From Desulfatitalea tepidiphila (GTDB taxonomy: Bacteria; Desulfobacterota; Desulfobacteria; Desulfobacterales; Desulfosarcinaceae): DNA of 64,000 bases. Both the position numbers and the translations under genes were made by a program. A model generated the notes under the pieces. That model was not told the origin of the DNA and searched no databases. It saw only the letters and a list, made by a program, of their open reading frames with translations. Shown here in pieces: positions 16,542 to 26,101 of the stretch (position 1 is its first letter; the number at the start of each line of letters is the position of its first letter). Location: positions 496,001 through 560,000 of the forward strand of contig NZ_BCAG01000003.1 of the NCBI RefSeq assembly GCF_001293685.1, read 5' to 3'.

Positions 16542-16602
16542 AAGTAAGAAAGTACGAAAGTAAGAACGTAAGAAGATGTGAAAGTGTGAAAGTAAGCAAG
16601 TG
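16533..16602 (+). repeat. 8-bp tandem repeat GAAAGTAN, about 8 units
   Basis: Successive units such as GAAAGTAA, GAAAGTAC, GAAAGTAA, GAACGTAA, GAAGATGT, GAAAGTGT and GAAAGTAA run between the second deaminase and the adenine deaminase gene. The repeat begins at or just inside the stop codon of the upstream gene. A shorter array of the same unit is at 49800-49840. Confidence 0.85.
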
Positions 16603-16620
16603 ATGGAACGGGGGCGATTG

Positions 16621-18351
16621 ATGGATGCAATGGATATCCAACGCCTGCTGGAGGCGGCTCGCGGGGATCGGCCGGTGGACCTACTGATACGCAATGCCCG
16701 GTGGGTGAATGTGTTCAATGGCGAGATCATGGAGACACCCATAGCCGTTGCCGGAGGATACATCGTTGGCTGGGGGGATCACGCGGCCGAAAGGGTGCTC
16801 GATCTGGACGGGCGTTATGTGTCGCCGGGATTTATCGATGCCCACGTTCACATCGAAAGCGCCATGGTCGGGCCGTTCGGGTTTGCCGCCGCCGTGGTGC
16901 CCCATGGGACCACCAGCGTGGTGGCCGATCCCCATGAAATCGCCAATGTGCTGGGAACGGAAGGCATCGCCTATATGGTCGATTGCGGGGAACAGAGCCT
17001 GCTCAACATCTATTTTGCCTTGCCCTCGTGCGTGCCGGCCACCGGCATGGAGAGTTCGGGGGCGGTCCTGGATGCATCGGCCCTCAAGCCCTGGGTTTCC
17101 CATCCACGCATCGTGGCACTGGCCGAGATGATGAACTTTCCGGGGGTGATCCATGGCGATACCGATGTGCTGGCCAAGATCGGTCAGATGCACACGGCCG
17201 GCAAACCGGTGGACGGCCACAGCCCGGGGTTGAGCGGGGCCGGTCTGCACGCCTACCTGCTGCCCGGCATCGCCAGTGACCACGAGTGCACCTCCCTGGC
17301 GGAAGCCCGCGAAAAACTCGATGCCGGCATGCACATCATGATTCGGGAGGGCACCGGCGCCCGCAATCTCGATGCCCTTCTGCCGCTCATCACCGCGCGC
17401 ACAGCACGCCGGTTGATGTGGTGCACCGACGACCGCCATCCCCACGACCTTCTCGGCGAAGGCGGCATCGACAGCATGGTGCGACGGGCGGTCAAGGCCG
17501 GCATCGATCCCGTGTGTGCCATCCAAATGGCCACCTTGAACCCGGCGGAATACTTTCGTCTGGATGCAGTGGGGGCCATTGCGCCGGGGCGCCGGGCCGA
17601 CCTGATCGTCATGGAAAATATCGAGGATCCCGTGGTGCAGCAGGTTTACATCGGGGGACGGCAGGTGGCCGTTGACGGCCGCATGGTGGTCGACAGCAGC
17701 GGGCCGGCGATCACACCGCCTCCGGCATCCATGCATGTGGCCCTGGATCGTCTCGACTTTGCGGTGGCCGCCAGGGGGCGGCGGGTAAGGGCCATTGAGA
17801 CGGTGCCCGATCAGATCGTCACGCGCAGCGCCATCGCCGAGGCCCGCATCGTGAACGGCCGGGCGTTGTCCGACCCGTCGCGCGATCTGCTGAAGATCGC
17901 CGTGGTCGAGCGCCATCACGCCACCGGGCGCACCGGGGTCGGATTCGTTCGCGGGTTCGGCCTGGGGCGCGGCGCCTTGGCCGCCACCGTGGCTCACGAT
18001 TCCCACAACATCGTGGCGGTGGGCGTCGAAGACGGCGACCTGGCGGCGGCCGCGCGGGCGCTGGTCGACATGGGCGGCGGCCTGGTGGCCGTGGACCAGG
18101 GGCGCGTGATCGCCTCGCTGCCCCTTCCCATTGCCGGGCTGATGTCCGATCAGCCTGCGGACCGGGTATGCGCGGGACTCGACGAGCTTTTGGCCGCCGC
18201 GCGTCATCTGGGGTCGCGCCTGGCCGATCCGTTCATGACCCTCAGTTTCATGGCCCTGCCGGTGATCCCGGCGCTGAAGATCACCGATATGGGACTGGTG
18301 GACGTGGATCGGTTCAAACAGGTCCCCCTGTTCGTCGAGGATGAGGTATGA
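16621..18351 (+). CDS. ade: Adenine deaminase
   Basis: This 576-residue amidohydrolase converts adenine to hypoxanthine and ammonia. The metal-site region DAHVHIESAMVGP and the following TTSVVADPHEIANV are diagnostic of bacterial Ade, with DGHSPGLSG and CTDDRHPHDL further along and the usual C-terminal domain. ATG at 16621 is preferred because GGGGGCG lies just upstream; a GTG at 16600 is in frame. It sits after two deaminases and before mtnA, so the cluster handles both nucleoside and base deamination in purine salvage. Confidence 0.93.
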   Translation: MDAMDIQRLLEAARGDRPVDLLIRNARWVNVFNGEIMETPIAVAGGYIVGWGDHAAERVLDLDGRYVSPGFIDAHVHIESAMVGPFGFAAAVVPHGTTSVVADPHEIANVLGTEGIAYMVDCGEQSLLNIYFALPSCVPATGMESSGAVLDASALKPWVSHPRIVALAEMMNFPGVIHGDTDVLAKIGQMHTAGKPVDGHSPGLSGAGLHAYLLPGIASDHECTSLAEAREKLDAGMHIMIREGTGARNLDALLPLITARTARRLMWCTDDRHPHDLLGEGGIDSMVRRAVKAGIDPVCAIQMATLNPAEYFRLDAVGAIAPGRRADLIVMENIEDPVVQQVYIGGRQVAVDGRMVVDSSGPAITPPPASMHVALDRLDFAVAARGRRVRAIETVPDQIVTRSAIAEARIVNGRALSDPSRDLLKIAVVERHHATGRTGVGFVRGFGLGRGALAATVAHDSHNIVAVGVEDGDLAAAARALVDMGGGLVAVDQGRVIASLPLPIAGLMSDQPADRVCAGLDELLAAARHLGSRLADPFMTLSFMALPVIPALKITDMGLVDVDRFKQVPLFVEDEV

Positions 18352-18382
18352 TGCGGTTGACATTAACAGAAAGGTCGAAGCC

Positions 18383-19492
18383 ATGAATGTGGATGGCCAA
18401 CCGATGCGCCCCATATGGCTGGATGCCGATGGAACGACGATCAAGGTGATTGACCAGCGCCGGCTGCCCCACTCGCTGGAGATTCTCTCCATCTCCACCG
18501 TGGATCAGGTGGTCGACGCCATTCGCGAGATGGTGGTGCGCGGAGCGCCGTTGATCGGGGCCACCGGTGCCTACGGCGTGCTGGTCGCGCTGCTCAACTC
18601 CCGGAACGACGCCGATTTTCTCGACATGTGCCGCCGCGTCAAGGATGCCCGTCCGACCGCCGTCAATCTGGCCTGGGCCGTGGAGCGCACGGTGGCCGTC
18701 GTCATGAGAGGCGCTGCGCGGGCGGACCGAGTGGCGTTGGCACGGCAGGAGGCGACGGCCATCGCCGAGGAGGAGGCCGATCGCTGCCGCCGCATCGGAG
18801 AGCACGGGGCGGCGTTGGTCGAAAATCTCAGTCAGGCAAAAGGGGGGCGGACGGTCCACATCCTCACCCATTGCAACGCCGGGTGGCTGGCCTGTGTCGA
18901 GTGGGGCACGGCCACGGCGCCGATCTACGTGGCCCACGAGAAGGGAGTCGATCTGCATGTGTGGGTGGACGAAACCCGCCCCTTGAACCAGGGGGCGCGC
19001 CTGACCGCCTGGGAGCTGGGCAAGGCAGGGATTCGACATACCGTGATTGCCGACAATGCCGGCGGCCACCTCATGCAGCATGGCCTGGTGGACATGGTCA
19101 TCGTGGGCACCGATCGCACCACCTGCACCGGCGATGTGGCCAACAAGATCGGGACCTACCTGAAGGCCCTGGCCGCCAGGGACAACGGCGTGCCCTTTTA
19201 TGTGGCGCTGCCCTCCTCGACCTTCGACTGGCAGTTGCGCGACGGCATCGCCCAGATCCCCATCGAGGACCGGTCGGCGGACGAGGTGCGCTACGTGCAG
19301 GGATTGACCCCCCACGGGGTGGGGCAGGTTCTGGTGCCGCCCGAAGCGAGTCCGGCCGCCAATCCGGCTTTTGATGTGACACCGGCCCGGCTGGTGACCG
19401 GCTTTATCACCGAGCGGGGCGTTTGCGCGGCCAATGAAGCCGCCATACTGGCCTTGTTCCCCGAAAAAAAACAGGAGTCGTCCGTTGCTTAA
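18383..19492 (+). CDS. mtnA: S-methyl-5-thioribose-1-phosphate isomerase
   Basis: This 369-residue enzyme isomerises methylthioribose-1-phosphate to methylthioribulose-1-phosphate in methylthioadenosine salvage. It is related to eIF2B subunits. Family segments seen: MVVRGAPLIGATGAYG, HILTHCNAGWLAC, VDETRPLNQGARLTAWEL and the catalytic region VGTDRTTCTGDVANKIGTY with Cys and Asp. ATG at 18383 has GAAAGG upstream and gives the family N-terminus; an ATG at 18341 would add 14 residues and overlap ade by 11 bases. The substrate would be supplied by the phosphorylase at the head of the operon. No mtnB, mtnC or aldolase gene is in the window. Confidence 0.93.
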   Translation: MNVDGQPMRPIWLDADGTTIKVIDQRRLPHSLEILSISTVDQVVDAIREMVVRGAPLIGATGAYGVLVALLNSRNDADFLDMCRRVKDARPTAVNLAWAVERTVAVVMRGAARADRVALARQEATAIAEEEADRCRRIGEHGAALVENLSQAKGGRTVHILTHCNAGWLACVEWGTATAPIYVAHEKGVDLHVWVDETRPLNQGARLTAWELGKAGIRHTVIADNAGGHLMQHGLVDMVIVGTDRTTCTGDVANKIGTYLKALAARDNGVPFYVALPSSTFDWQLRDGIAQIPIEDRSADEVRYVQGLTPHGVGQVLVPPEASPAANPAFDVTPARLVTGFITERGVCAANEAAILALFPEKKQESSVA

Positions 19493-19515
19493 GACACTTT
19501 CGCTGATCCAGTGGG

Positions 19516-20031
19516 ATGATGCCGATGCCCGTTGAACTGACAGAGCTGGAAAAAAAGGTGATTGCTTGGATTCAGGGGGATCTGCCCGTCGTGGCACGTC
19601 CCTATGCCGAAATTGCGGCGGCGCTGGGTGAAACGGAGGAACGGCTGCTCGAAATCCTGCGGGACCTGGTGGACAGGGGGATCATCCGCCGTTTCGGCGC
19701 CACCCTGCGCCATCAGAAATCGGGCTTCCAGGCCAACGCCATGGCGGCCTGGCAGGTCGAGGAGGCGCGCATCGACACCGTGGGGCGGATAATGGCCGGT
19801 TTCAAGGCCGTATCGCACTGCTACCGCCGTGACCCTACCGATCAGTGGCCCTACAATTTGTACACCATGATCCATGGCAAGGATGAAGAGGAGTGCCGGC
19901 GTACGGCCCGGAAGATGGCGGCCAAGGCCGATGTGCATGACTATCGGTTGCTTTTCAGCCGACGGGAATTGAAGAAGACCTCGATGCAATATTTTTCCGA
20001 TGCCGCTTCCGGCGAGTCCCCCATCGAATAG
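19516..20031 (+). CDS. ahbB: Siroheme decarboxylase beta subunit
   Basis: This 171-residue Lrp/AsnC-fold protein acts in the alternative (siroheme) heme pathway of sulfate reducers and archaea, where AhbA/AhbB decarboxylate siroheme to 12,18-didecarboxysiroheme. The AhbB signatures RRFGATLRHQKSGF, VSHCYRRDP, WPYNLYTMIHG and FSRRELKKTSMQYF are all present. The usual partner ahbA and the radical SAM genes ahbC and ahbD are not in the window; the following radical SAM gene is of a different class. It is 23 bases after mtnA, so co-transcription is likely even though the pathways differ. Confidence 0.9.
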   Translation: MMPMPVELTELEKKVIAWIQGDLPVVARPYAEIAAALGETEERLLEILRDLVDRGIIRRFGATLRHQKSGFQANAMAAWQVEEARIDTVGRIMAGFKAVSHCYRRDPTDQWPYNLYTMIHGKDEEECRRTARKMAAKADVHDYRLLFSRRELKKTSMQYFSDAASGESPIE

Positions 20032-20076
20032 GCCGTCAGTCCGCACCTCCGAAGCTGCTGGAAAAGGCGACTCACA

Positions 20077-21417
20077 TTGCTATCCCACCCACCTCATGTA
20101 CTTCTGGTCAATCCTTGGATCCACGATTTCGCCGCCTATGACTTCTGGGCCAAACCGTATGGCCTGTTGCGTCTCGGGGCGATTTTGAGACACCACGGCG
20201 TGCGCGTCTCCTACATCGATTGCCTGGATCGATTTCACCCCGGCATGCCGGCGGCCGATCCCCGGGCGCGCCATGGACGGGGACCCTACCTGAAAACCCC
20301 CATTTCAAAGCCTGCCGGCCTGGCGGACATCCGGCGCACTTACAGCCGGTACGGCATCCTGCCCGAATGGCTTCGCGCCGACCTGCAGGCATTGCCATCG
20401 GCCCCCGACCTCATTTTGGTCACCTCCGGCATGACCTACTGGTATCCCGGCCTGTTCGAGACGATTGCTCTCTTGAAGGCGCATTGGCCGGGTACGCCGC
20501 TGGTGCTGGGCGGCATATACGCCCGGTTGTGCGCGGACCATGCCCGTGGCCATTCGGGTGCCGATCGAGTGGTCACCGACGACGGCCGATCCCTGTTCGA
20601 TCTCTTACGGCGCTACACTGGTTTCGAAATCGACGCCCCACCGGACATGGCGGATTTGGATGCGCTGCCCTATCCGGCCTTCGATCTCCAACACCGGATC
20701 GGCTACATTCCGGTGCTGACCGTTCATGGCTGCCCTTTCGATTGCGCCTATTGCGCCTCGCGTTTTCTGGCGCCGGCCGTGCGCCGCCGTTCGCCCGAAG
20801 CGGTGATCGCGGAGATCGCCTACTGGCAGGACCGGCACGGCGTTTCGGATGTCGTTTTTTACGACGACGCCCTCTTGGTCGATGCACCCCACCACGCCGC
20901 GCCCATGCTGGAAGGCATCGTGCGCTCCGGTCGCAGGCTGTTTTTTCACACCCCCAATGCGGTCCACATCCGCGAAATCGATGGCGAAACGGCTCGCTTG
21001 ATGTTTCGGGCCGGTTTTCACACCCTGCGCCTCGGCCTGGAGACCACGGCTTTTGAAAAGCGGGGCAATCTGGATCACAAAGTGACGGCGTCGGAGTTTC
21101 ATCGCGCGGTGGGCCACCTCAAATCGGCAGGGTTCGAGGCCGGCCGGATCGGGGCCTACCTGCTCGTCGGGCTCCCGGGTCAGTCGGTCGCTTCCGTGGT
21201 CCATTCCATCGAAGTGGTCAAGGCGGTCGGCATCACGCCGGTCTTGGCCCATTACACCCCGATCCCCCACACGCGCCTGTGGTGCGAGGCGGTCGCTCAC
21301 TCCCGGTACGACCTGGCGGCCGATCCCATTTATTGCAACAATGCGATATTCCCCTGCCAGCGGGAGGATTTCTCCTGGCAGACCCTGTCTCGGCTCAAGC
21401 AGTTGATCCAGGCCTGA
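20077..21417 (+). CDS. B12-binding-type radical SAM protein
   Basis: This 446-residue protein has an N-terminal cobalamin-binding-like region (HVLLVNPW, LVTSGMTYWYPGLFETI, PLVLGGIYARL) and a radical SAM domain with CPFDCAYC binding the [4Fe-4S] cluster. No conserved Asp-x-His-x-x-Gly cobalamin ligand motif is obvious, so cobalamin binding is uncertain. The C-terminus has a short Cys pair (YCNNAIFPC). The start is TTG at 20077, supported by GGAAAAGG upstream and lack of an in-frame ATG. It is 45 bases after ahbB. The substrate is unknown; AhbC and AhbD lack this N-terminal domain. Confidence 0.8.
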   Translation: MLSHPPHVLLVNPWIHDFAAYDFWAKPYGLLRLGAILRHHGVRVSYIDCLDRFHPGMPAADPRARHGRGPYLKTPISKPAGLADIRRTYSRYGILPEWLRADLQALPSAPDLILVTSGMTYWYPGLFETIALLKAHWPGTPLVLGGIYARLCADHARGHSGADRVVTDDGRSLFDLLRRYTGFEIDAPPDMADLDALPYPAFDLQHRIGYIPVLTVHGCPFDCAYCASRFLAPAVRRRSPEAVIAEIAYWQDRHGVSDVVFYDDALLVDAPHHAAPMLEGIVRSGRRLFFHTPNAVHIREIDGETARLMFRAGFHTLRLGLETTAFEKRGNLDHKVTASEFHRAVGHLKSAGFEAGRIGAYLLVGLPGQSVASVVHSIEVVKAVGITPVLAHYTPIPHTRLWCEAVAHSRYDLAADPIYCNNAIFPCQREDFSWQTLSRLKQLIQA

Positions 21418-21481
21418 GACGGGACGGCACAGAAGCGCTGCATATCCCTATCGGAGGCATCGCCAAAGGATATGGCGGGCC

Positions 21482-21689
21482 GCGGGTGGGACAGGTGGCC
21501 AAGGGACACGTGGGACATGCGGGTTAGTGTCGCTTGAATGCAAACGGTGGACAAGCGGCCCAGACTGTTTGAGCGCAGCGAGTTTCTGGGCCGCCCGCCG
21601 TGCATGTTACCGGTACTTGACTGCTTGGCGTGTGGCATCGGTCACCTGTCCCATCCGCGCCGGGTTTAATGAATAGCCTTCAGTGAAGA
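21482..21689 (-). repeat. Interspersed MITE-like element, copy B (left part lost or diverged)
   Basis: Clear similarity starts at GCGGGTGGGACAGGTGGCC and runs through the central hairpin to the right end TTCAGTGAAGA (21679-21689), a degenerate terminal repeat. The left roughly 80 bases seen in other copies are replaced by unrelated or strongly diverged sequence (21418-21481). It sits between two radical SAM genes. Confidence 0.8.
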
Positions 21690-21838
21690 TCGCCGATCCG
21701 GCAAAAGAGGGTTTTTTAATCCAACGGGTTGGCTTATAATCCCTTCGGCCGGTATTGTGGTGATTGCTCCGAGGGTTTGCCAGGCCGATTCCCTCCTTTT
21801 GAGTTGGGCTTCGATACAGTGACAGACGAGGTATTGCC

Positions 21839-23437
21839 ATGGCGCTGGATGCCGTGATTGTTGCCGACTATGGTTCGGAGAGCTTTTCCGGAACCAACCC
21901 GCTTAAATTGCATATCGGTGGCCGCTTGGCCGATATTCAAACGGTGATGAACGTGGTGCAACACCACGGCCGCCTCTCCCCGCCGATTGTCGGCGAAGGG
22001 CGCCTGAGCTGGTCATCGGCACCCAAACTCAACGGCATTTATCTGGTCAGCTATTTGGCCCGTCAGGGGTTGGATGTGGCCGTCGTCGACGACTTTTCAG
22101 CAGACAAGGAGAAGATGCGACGGCTGTTGGCAGAAGCACCGCAGGCCGTGGTCATTTCCACCACCTTCATTACCCGAAAGCAGCTCCTGGTCGAGATGGT
22201 GCGAGAGATACGCCTCCTTTCTGATGATGTGAAGATCATCATCGGGGGGCCGTTCGTTTATACCTCCTACCTCATCTATCAACGGTCCCTTGCGGAGGCA
22301 GGCTACCTTCCCGAGGAAGCAGGCCACGATTTTCTTTTCATCGAAAATGACGGGCAGCCCGAAGCGGACCTGTTCATCGTGGCATCCCAGGGCGAGGATA
22401 TTCTATCTCGGGCCCTCAGGCGGATCAAGCGGCACGAAGATATCGGCGGTTTGCCCAATACGGCGATTTTCAAGGATGGCGCGTTTGCCTTCGGCGTGCG
22501 ATCCGATGCCGTCATCCTCCAGAATCATTCCATCGACTGGGAGAGGCTGCCCGATGAGGTGTTCAGGTCCGGGGTCGTGCCGCTCCAGGCCAGCAGCGGC
22601 TGTCCGTACCATTGCGCATTCTGCAATTTCGTCAAAGACCGGCGCCTCACCGCCGTCAAACCGTTGGAGCAATTGCTGACCGAGATGCGGCAGGTGCGGG
22701 CGCGCGGCGCGCGGTATGTGTGGTTCGTGGACGACAACTTCCGACTGGGTAAGGGGGACCTGGAAGCGGTGTGCGAACGGCTGATCCGGGAAGACCTGGG
22801 CCTTCGATGGATGACCTTCATCCGCGCGAGCACCCTGGACCCGGTGGACCCCGATCTTCTTCGACGGGCCGGTTGCGTGGAGGTGCAGCTGGGGCTCGAA
22901 TCCGCCGATCCCCAAGTCCTGCGCAACATGAACAAGCGCGCCACGCCCGAACTTTATGACCGCGTGCTGCCCAAGCTGCTTTCCAGCGGCATCAACTGCT
23001 CCTGCTATCTGATTTTCGGGTTTCCCGGGGAGACGGACGAATCGGCCCGGCGGACCATGGATTTCATGCGTCGACACGAGGCCGCCCGACACCCGGGGTG
23101 CCTCAGCTGGTCGATCTTTCCCTTTTTGCTTACACCGCTCAGTCCCGTCTATGAGAAGGAGGCCCGGGCCGCTTATGATCTGTCCGGTTACATGAAGACA
23201 TGGCGTCATGCCACCATGAATAACGAACAGGCCATGGGTTATGTAATCCGGGCATTTTTAGAAATTGAACATTCGGGAGCGATCTACAGGGATGACAATC
23301 AGGATCTGCTCAACGGCCTCGACCCACATCGCCGCAAATGCTTCATCAGCGTGCGCCACGCGCTGTCCAAAGCGGCCATGCAAACGGAACTTACGCTGGA
23401 GGCGCTTCAAAATGCGTTCCAGCCGCTCTTTGAATGA
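21839..23437 (+). CDS. B12-binding-type radical SAM protein (second)
   Basis: This 532-residue protein has a Rossmann-like N-terminal region (LNGIYLVSYLARQGLDVAVV, VVISTTF, VKIIIGGPFVYTSYL), then the radical SAM cluster motif CPYHCAFC followed by the TIM-barrel segments YVWFVDDNFRLGKGDLEAV and VEVQLGLESADPQVL. It is in the same broad class as the gene at 20077 but not a close copy. GACGAGG precedes the ATG. It stands alone between repeat copy B and a convergent gene; the substrate is unknown. Confidence 0.82.
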   Translation: MALDAVIVADYGSESFSGTNPLKLHIGGRLADIQTVMNVVQHHGRLSPPIVGEGRLSWSSAPKLNGIYLVSYLARQGLDVAVVDDFSADKEKMRRLLAEAPQAVVISTTFITRKQLLVEMVREIRLLSDDVKIIIGGPFVYTSYLIYQRSLAEAGYLPEEAGHDFLFIENDGQPEADLFIVASQGEDILSRALRRIKRHEDIGGLPNTAIFKDGAFAFGVRSDAVILQNHSIDWERLPDEVFRSGVVPLQASSGCPYHCAFCNFVKDRRLTAVKPLEQLLTEMRQVRARGARYVWFVDDNFRLGKGDLEAVCERLIREDLGLRWMTFIRASTLDPVDPDLLRRAGCVEVQLGLESADPQVLRNMNKRATPELYDRVLPKLLSSGINCSCYLIFGFPGETDESARRTMDFMRRHEAARHPGCLSWSIFPFLLTPLSPVYEKEARAAYDLSGYMKTWRHATMNNEQAMGYVIRAFLEIEHSGAIYRDDNQDLLNGLDPHRRKCFISVRHALSKAAMQTELTLEALQNAFQPLFE

Positions 23438-23508
23438 TAAGTCCCGTGGCGGATCAAGTTTTTCAGGCAACGCCGGTATCGGAAAGATTGCCCATTTGTG
23501 GATGGTCC

Positions 23509-26088
23509 CTAAAACAGGACCTGGATGCTTTTCAGGCGCGCCACCATATCTGACAGCTTCTGGGCCAACTGCTTTGTGAACACTTGGGCTGTGGGCGTTT
23601 GTTCAGGGTCGAAACCGTCGGCCACCCCTGCCACGCGCAGATTCACCGGTACGCCGTTGACCTGCAGCGGCATGGAGTGAAGCACCCGAAGCACTCGGGC
23701 CAAAGCCTTCTTGGCTTCTTCTTCCGGCGCCATGGGCAGAAGCGCCACGATCTTGTTTTTCCCGATCTGGCCGATATAGTCCATGGCGCGAAAAGTGGTG
23801 GAGAGTTTGTCCAGCGCCGCTTCCAATACGGCTTCATTGGTGATTTGGCCATTGGCGGCTTTGTGCTGCGGCTTGGCCGATACAAACGAAAAGGCGAGGG
23901 CCGACAATGGCGAGGCGTAACGTTCGGCCCTGGCGATCTCTTTTTCCAGGATGAACATGATCTCCTCGGAGGTCAACACCCCTTCGGGCAATTCATCGCC
24001 CTCCGCAGTCTCCCTTCGCTTCTTCTTCAAATGGATGATCGCTTCATAAATTTGGCTGAAGTTGTTTTCCTCGATTTCGCCGTCTTCGACCTTGAGACGA
24101 ATCTCCTGCAGGACCTCCACCAGCTCGTCGTCTTCGCCCACGTTGTGCTCCAGGGTTTGCAGCACGCTCAGTTGCTTGACCGGCGCCTCGGCGGCTTTTT
24201 GACCGGCCTGCATCTGCAACCACTGCACACGCATGTTGTCGAGGGCTGATTCCATTTTGGCATTAAGACGCGCCTCCATTCGGGAAAGCACATCGGCATT
24301 GACGTTCATCTCTCCCAGCTTTTTAAGAATCGATGACTCGACACTGCCCAGCACCTGTCTGACATGGGCGTCGCCGTCCACTTCACCGGACTCGGCTGCA
24401 TCCTTGGCCATTTTCTGTCCTAAATGCTCCACGTACTCCACCAGGATGTCTGCCAACAGATTCTCGTCGCCGCCACCTTTGCGCAGTTCCGACGCCAGGT
24501 AGATCAGTTCGGCGGCCTGGGTGGGGTTGCGCTTGATCTCTTCAATCAGGCCGTCGCCATCCAGTCCGATACTTTCGGAACTCTCCTCGAGTATCCTGGA
24601 GAGTTCGTCGCTTTGCAGTTCGTTGCGTAGTTCGTGCAGCAGATTGAGGTATTCGGCCATGGGCATGCCGGCTTCCAGCAACGTTTTGCGGATCTTGGGC
24701 AGCAGGCGGCGCAATTCGGCGGCCTCGGGAATCATACGCCGGATGATATGAGCGAACCGCTGGATACTGATCTGACCCTCCCGATATTCCTCCTTGATCA
24801 GTTCGAGCAGGACCTGGTCGGCCAGCTCGTTTGCTTTTTGGATGATGGCCGCCTCGTTGGCATAGGCGATGCCGAGCGCTTTCTGGGCCTGGATGCCCTC
24901 GAGCAGCTGCTTTTTCATGTCGAAAATGGCCTGGGCCAGATCGGAAAGACCAACTTCGCCTTCCCCATGGAGGTGTCGCTCCACCTCTTCGTGCATCAGT
25001 TCGAGTTGATGCAACAGCATGGGACCGGGTTGCTTACTGGCGCCATCTTGAGCGTTTGCCGCGCTTCCGGGTGAACCGGCGCCGGCCGTTTCCGGCCCGG
25101 CTTCCGCTCCGGTTTCGGCATCGGAATGGGCGCCGCCCCCGCCCCGCACGTTGGCAGCGGCGGATGGCACCGCGCCCAGCGCCGCGATCGTCGCCCCGTC
25201 GCTTCGGCCGCTCGCAGCCCCCTGCGCACCGCCGGAAAGATTCTGGCCGGCAGGCCGGCCGCTTCCCAGTGAGGCGTCCACCAGCGTGTCGGCCTCTTCT
25301 CCCGAAAGGGTGTCATCGGCATTGCCATCGACTGCTGCGCCTGTGCCCGCAGTCGCGCCATGCACCGGTGCGCCTCCCTCCTGGGCCGCGACGTCGCCGC
25401 TGATCACGGCCCCACCTCCGGCTCTGGCCTGAAACTCTTGCGAGGCGGCCAAATCCGCTTCGATCAGCTGTTTTGAAAAGGCTCCCGGGTTGGCCATCAG
25501 GTTCGTGATGCTGAGGGTCTTGGCAAACTCCTCGGACAAGACACTCTCCAGCAAGGTGTCCATGAACCGTTTGCGGGTCTCCTGATCGTCCGAGTCGAGC
25601 AACGGCGTGACCTTTTTCAGCGCATCGCGGGAAACCACCTGATCGTCTTCGGTCACTTTTTTAAAGATCACGTGGTTGATCTTGATATTGAAGACGCCCT
25701 TTTTGATCAGGGTCTCTTTCGCGGCATCGATATCGGTGATCTGAGGAAGCGACGATGCGAGCTGTGAAAAGAGGGTCAGTTCGCTCTCGGTGACCCCTTT
25801 TTCAAATGAGATGGATTGAATCCCCACTTTTTTGAACAGGGCCGCGACGCGGTTGACGTTGATGCGCGGATCCAGGGGTTCCTCATCGATAAAAAACTGT
25901 CCCCGATTGAGTATGAAGACCAGCGGCGAGATATGATCGAGCAGCCGTGTGGCCGTGACGAAGACATCGGCGACCGATTGTTTGATCAGCGGATGGGTGG
26001 ATTGATACATGAGCGTGCGGTTAAGCAACAGGGCGAACGAGCGTCCGAAGTAACCCAATTTGATCTTCAAGTTGGCGATATGCTCCAT
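23509..26088 (-). CDS. Large signalling protein ending in a degenerate GGDEF-like domain
   Basis: This is a protein of about 859 residues. The first 200 residues are an unrecognised conserved-looking domain (IKLGYFGRSFALLLNRTLMY, FVTATRLLDHISPLVFILNR). Residues about 210-345 form a Gly/Ala/Ser-rich low-complexity linker. A long helical part follows, and the last 170 residues match the diguanylate-cyclase fold (MFILEKEIARAERYASPLS, MDYIGQIGKNKIVALLP). The GGDEF motif is replaced by IGKNK, so cyclase activity is not expected; it may bind a partner or nucleotide. The start is set by AAGGAAG upstream of ATG 26088, 13 bases after the kinase gene, so the two are co-transcribed and probably work together. 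Confidence 0.75.
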   Translation of the reverse strand: MEHIANLKIKLGYFGRSFALLLNRTLMYQSTHPLIKQSVADVFVTATRLLDHISPLVFILNRGQFFIDEEPLDPRINVNRVAALFKKVGIQSISFEKGVTESELTLFSQLASSLPQITDIDAAKETLIKKGVFNIKINHVIFKKVTEDDQVVSRDALKKVTPLLDSDDQETRKRFMDTLLESVLSEEFAKTLSITNLMANPGAFSKQLIEADLAASQEFQARAGGGAVISGDVAAQEGGAPVHGATAGTGAAVDGNADDTLSGEEADTLVDASLGSGRPAGQNLSGGAQGAASGRSDGATIAALGAVPSAAANVRGGGGAHSDAETGAEAGPETAGAGSPGSAANAQDGASKQPGPMLLHQLELMHEEVERHLHGEGEVGLSDLAQAIFDMKKQLLEGIQAQKALGIAYANEAAIIQKANELADQVLLELIKEEYREGQISIQRFAHIIRRMIPEAAELRRLLPKIRKTLLEAGMPMAEYLNLLHELRNELQSDELSRILEESSESIGLDGDGLIEEIKRNPTQAAELIYLASELRKGGGDENLLADILVEYVEHLGQKMAKDAAESGEVDGDAHVRQVLGSVESSILKKLGEMNVNADVLSRMEARLNAKMESALDNMRVQWLQMQAGQKAAEAPVKQLSVLQTLEHNVGEDDELVEVLQEIRLKVEDGEIEENNFSQIYEAIIHLKKKRRETAEGDELPEGVLTSEEIMFILEKEIARAERYASPLSALAFSFVSAKPQHKAANGQITNEAVLEAALDKLSTTFRAMDYIGQIGKNKIVALLPMAPEEEAKKALARVLRVLHSMPLQVNGVPVNLRVAGVADGFDPEQTPTAQVFTKQLAQKLSDMVARLKSIQVLF

Positions 26089-26101
26089 CGTCGCTTCCTT
26101 T

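Noticed and set aside
16533-16602. CRISPR-like array
   Set aside because: Units are 8 bases long without spacers, so this is a simple tandem repeat. No cas genes are in the window.
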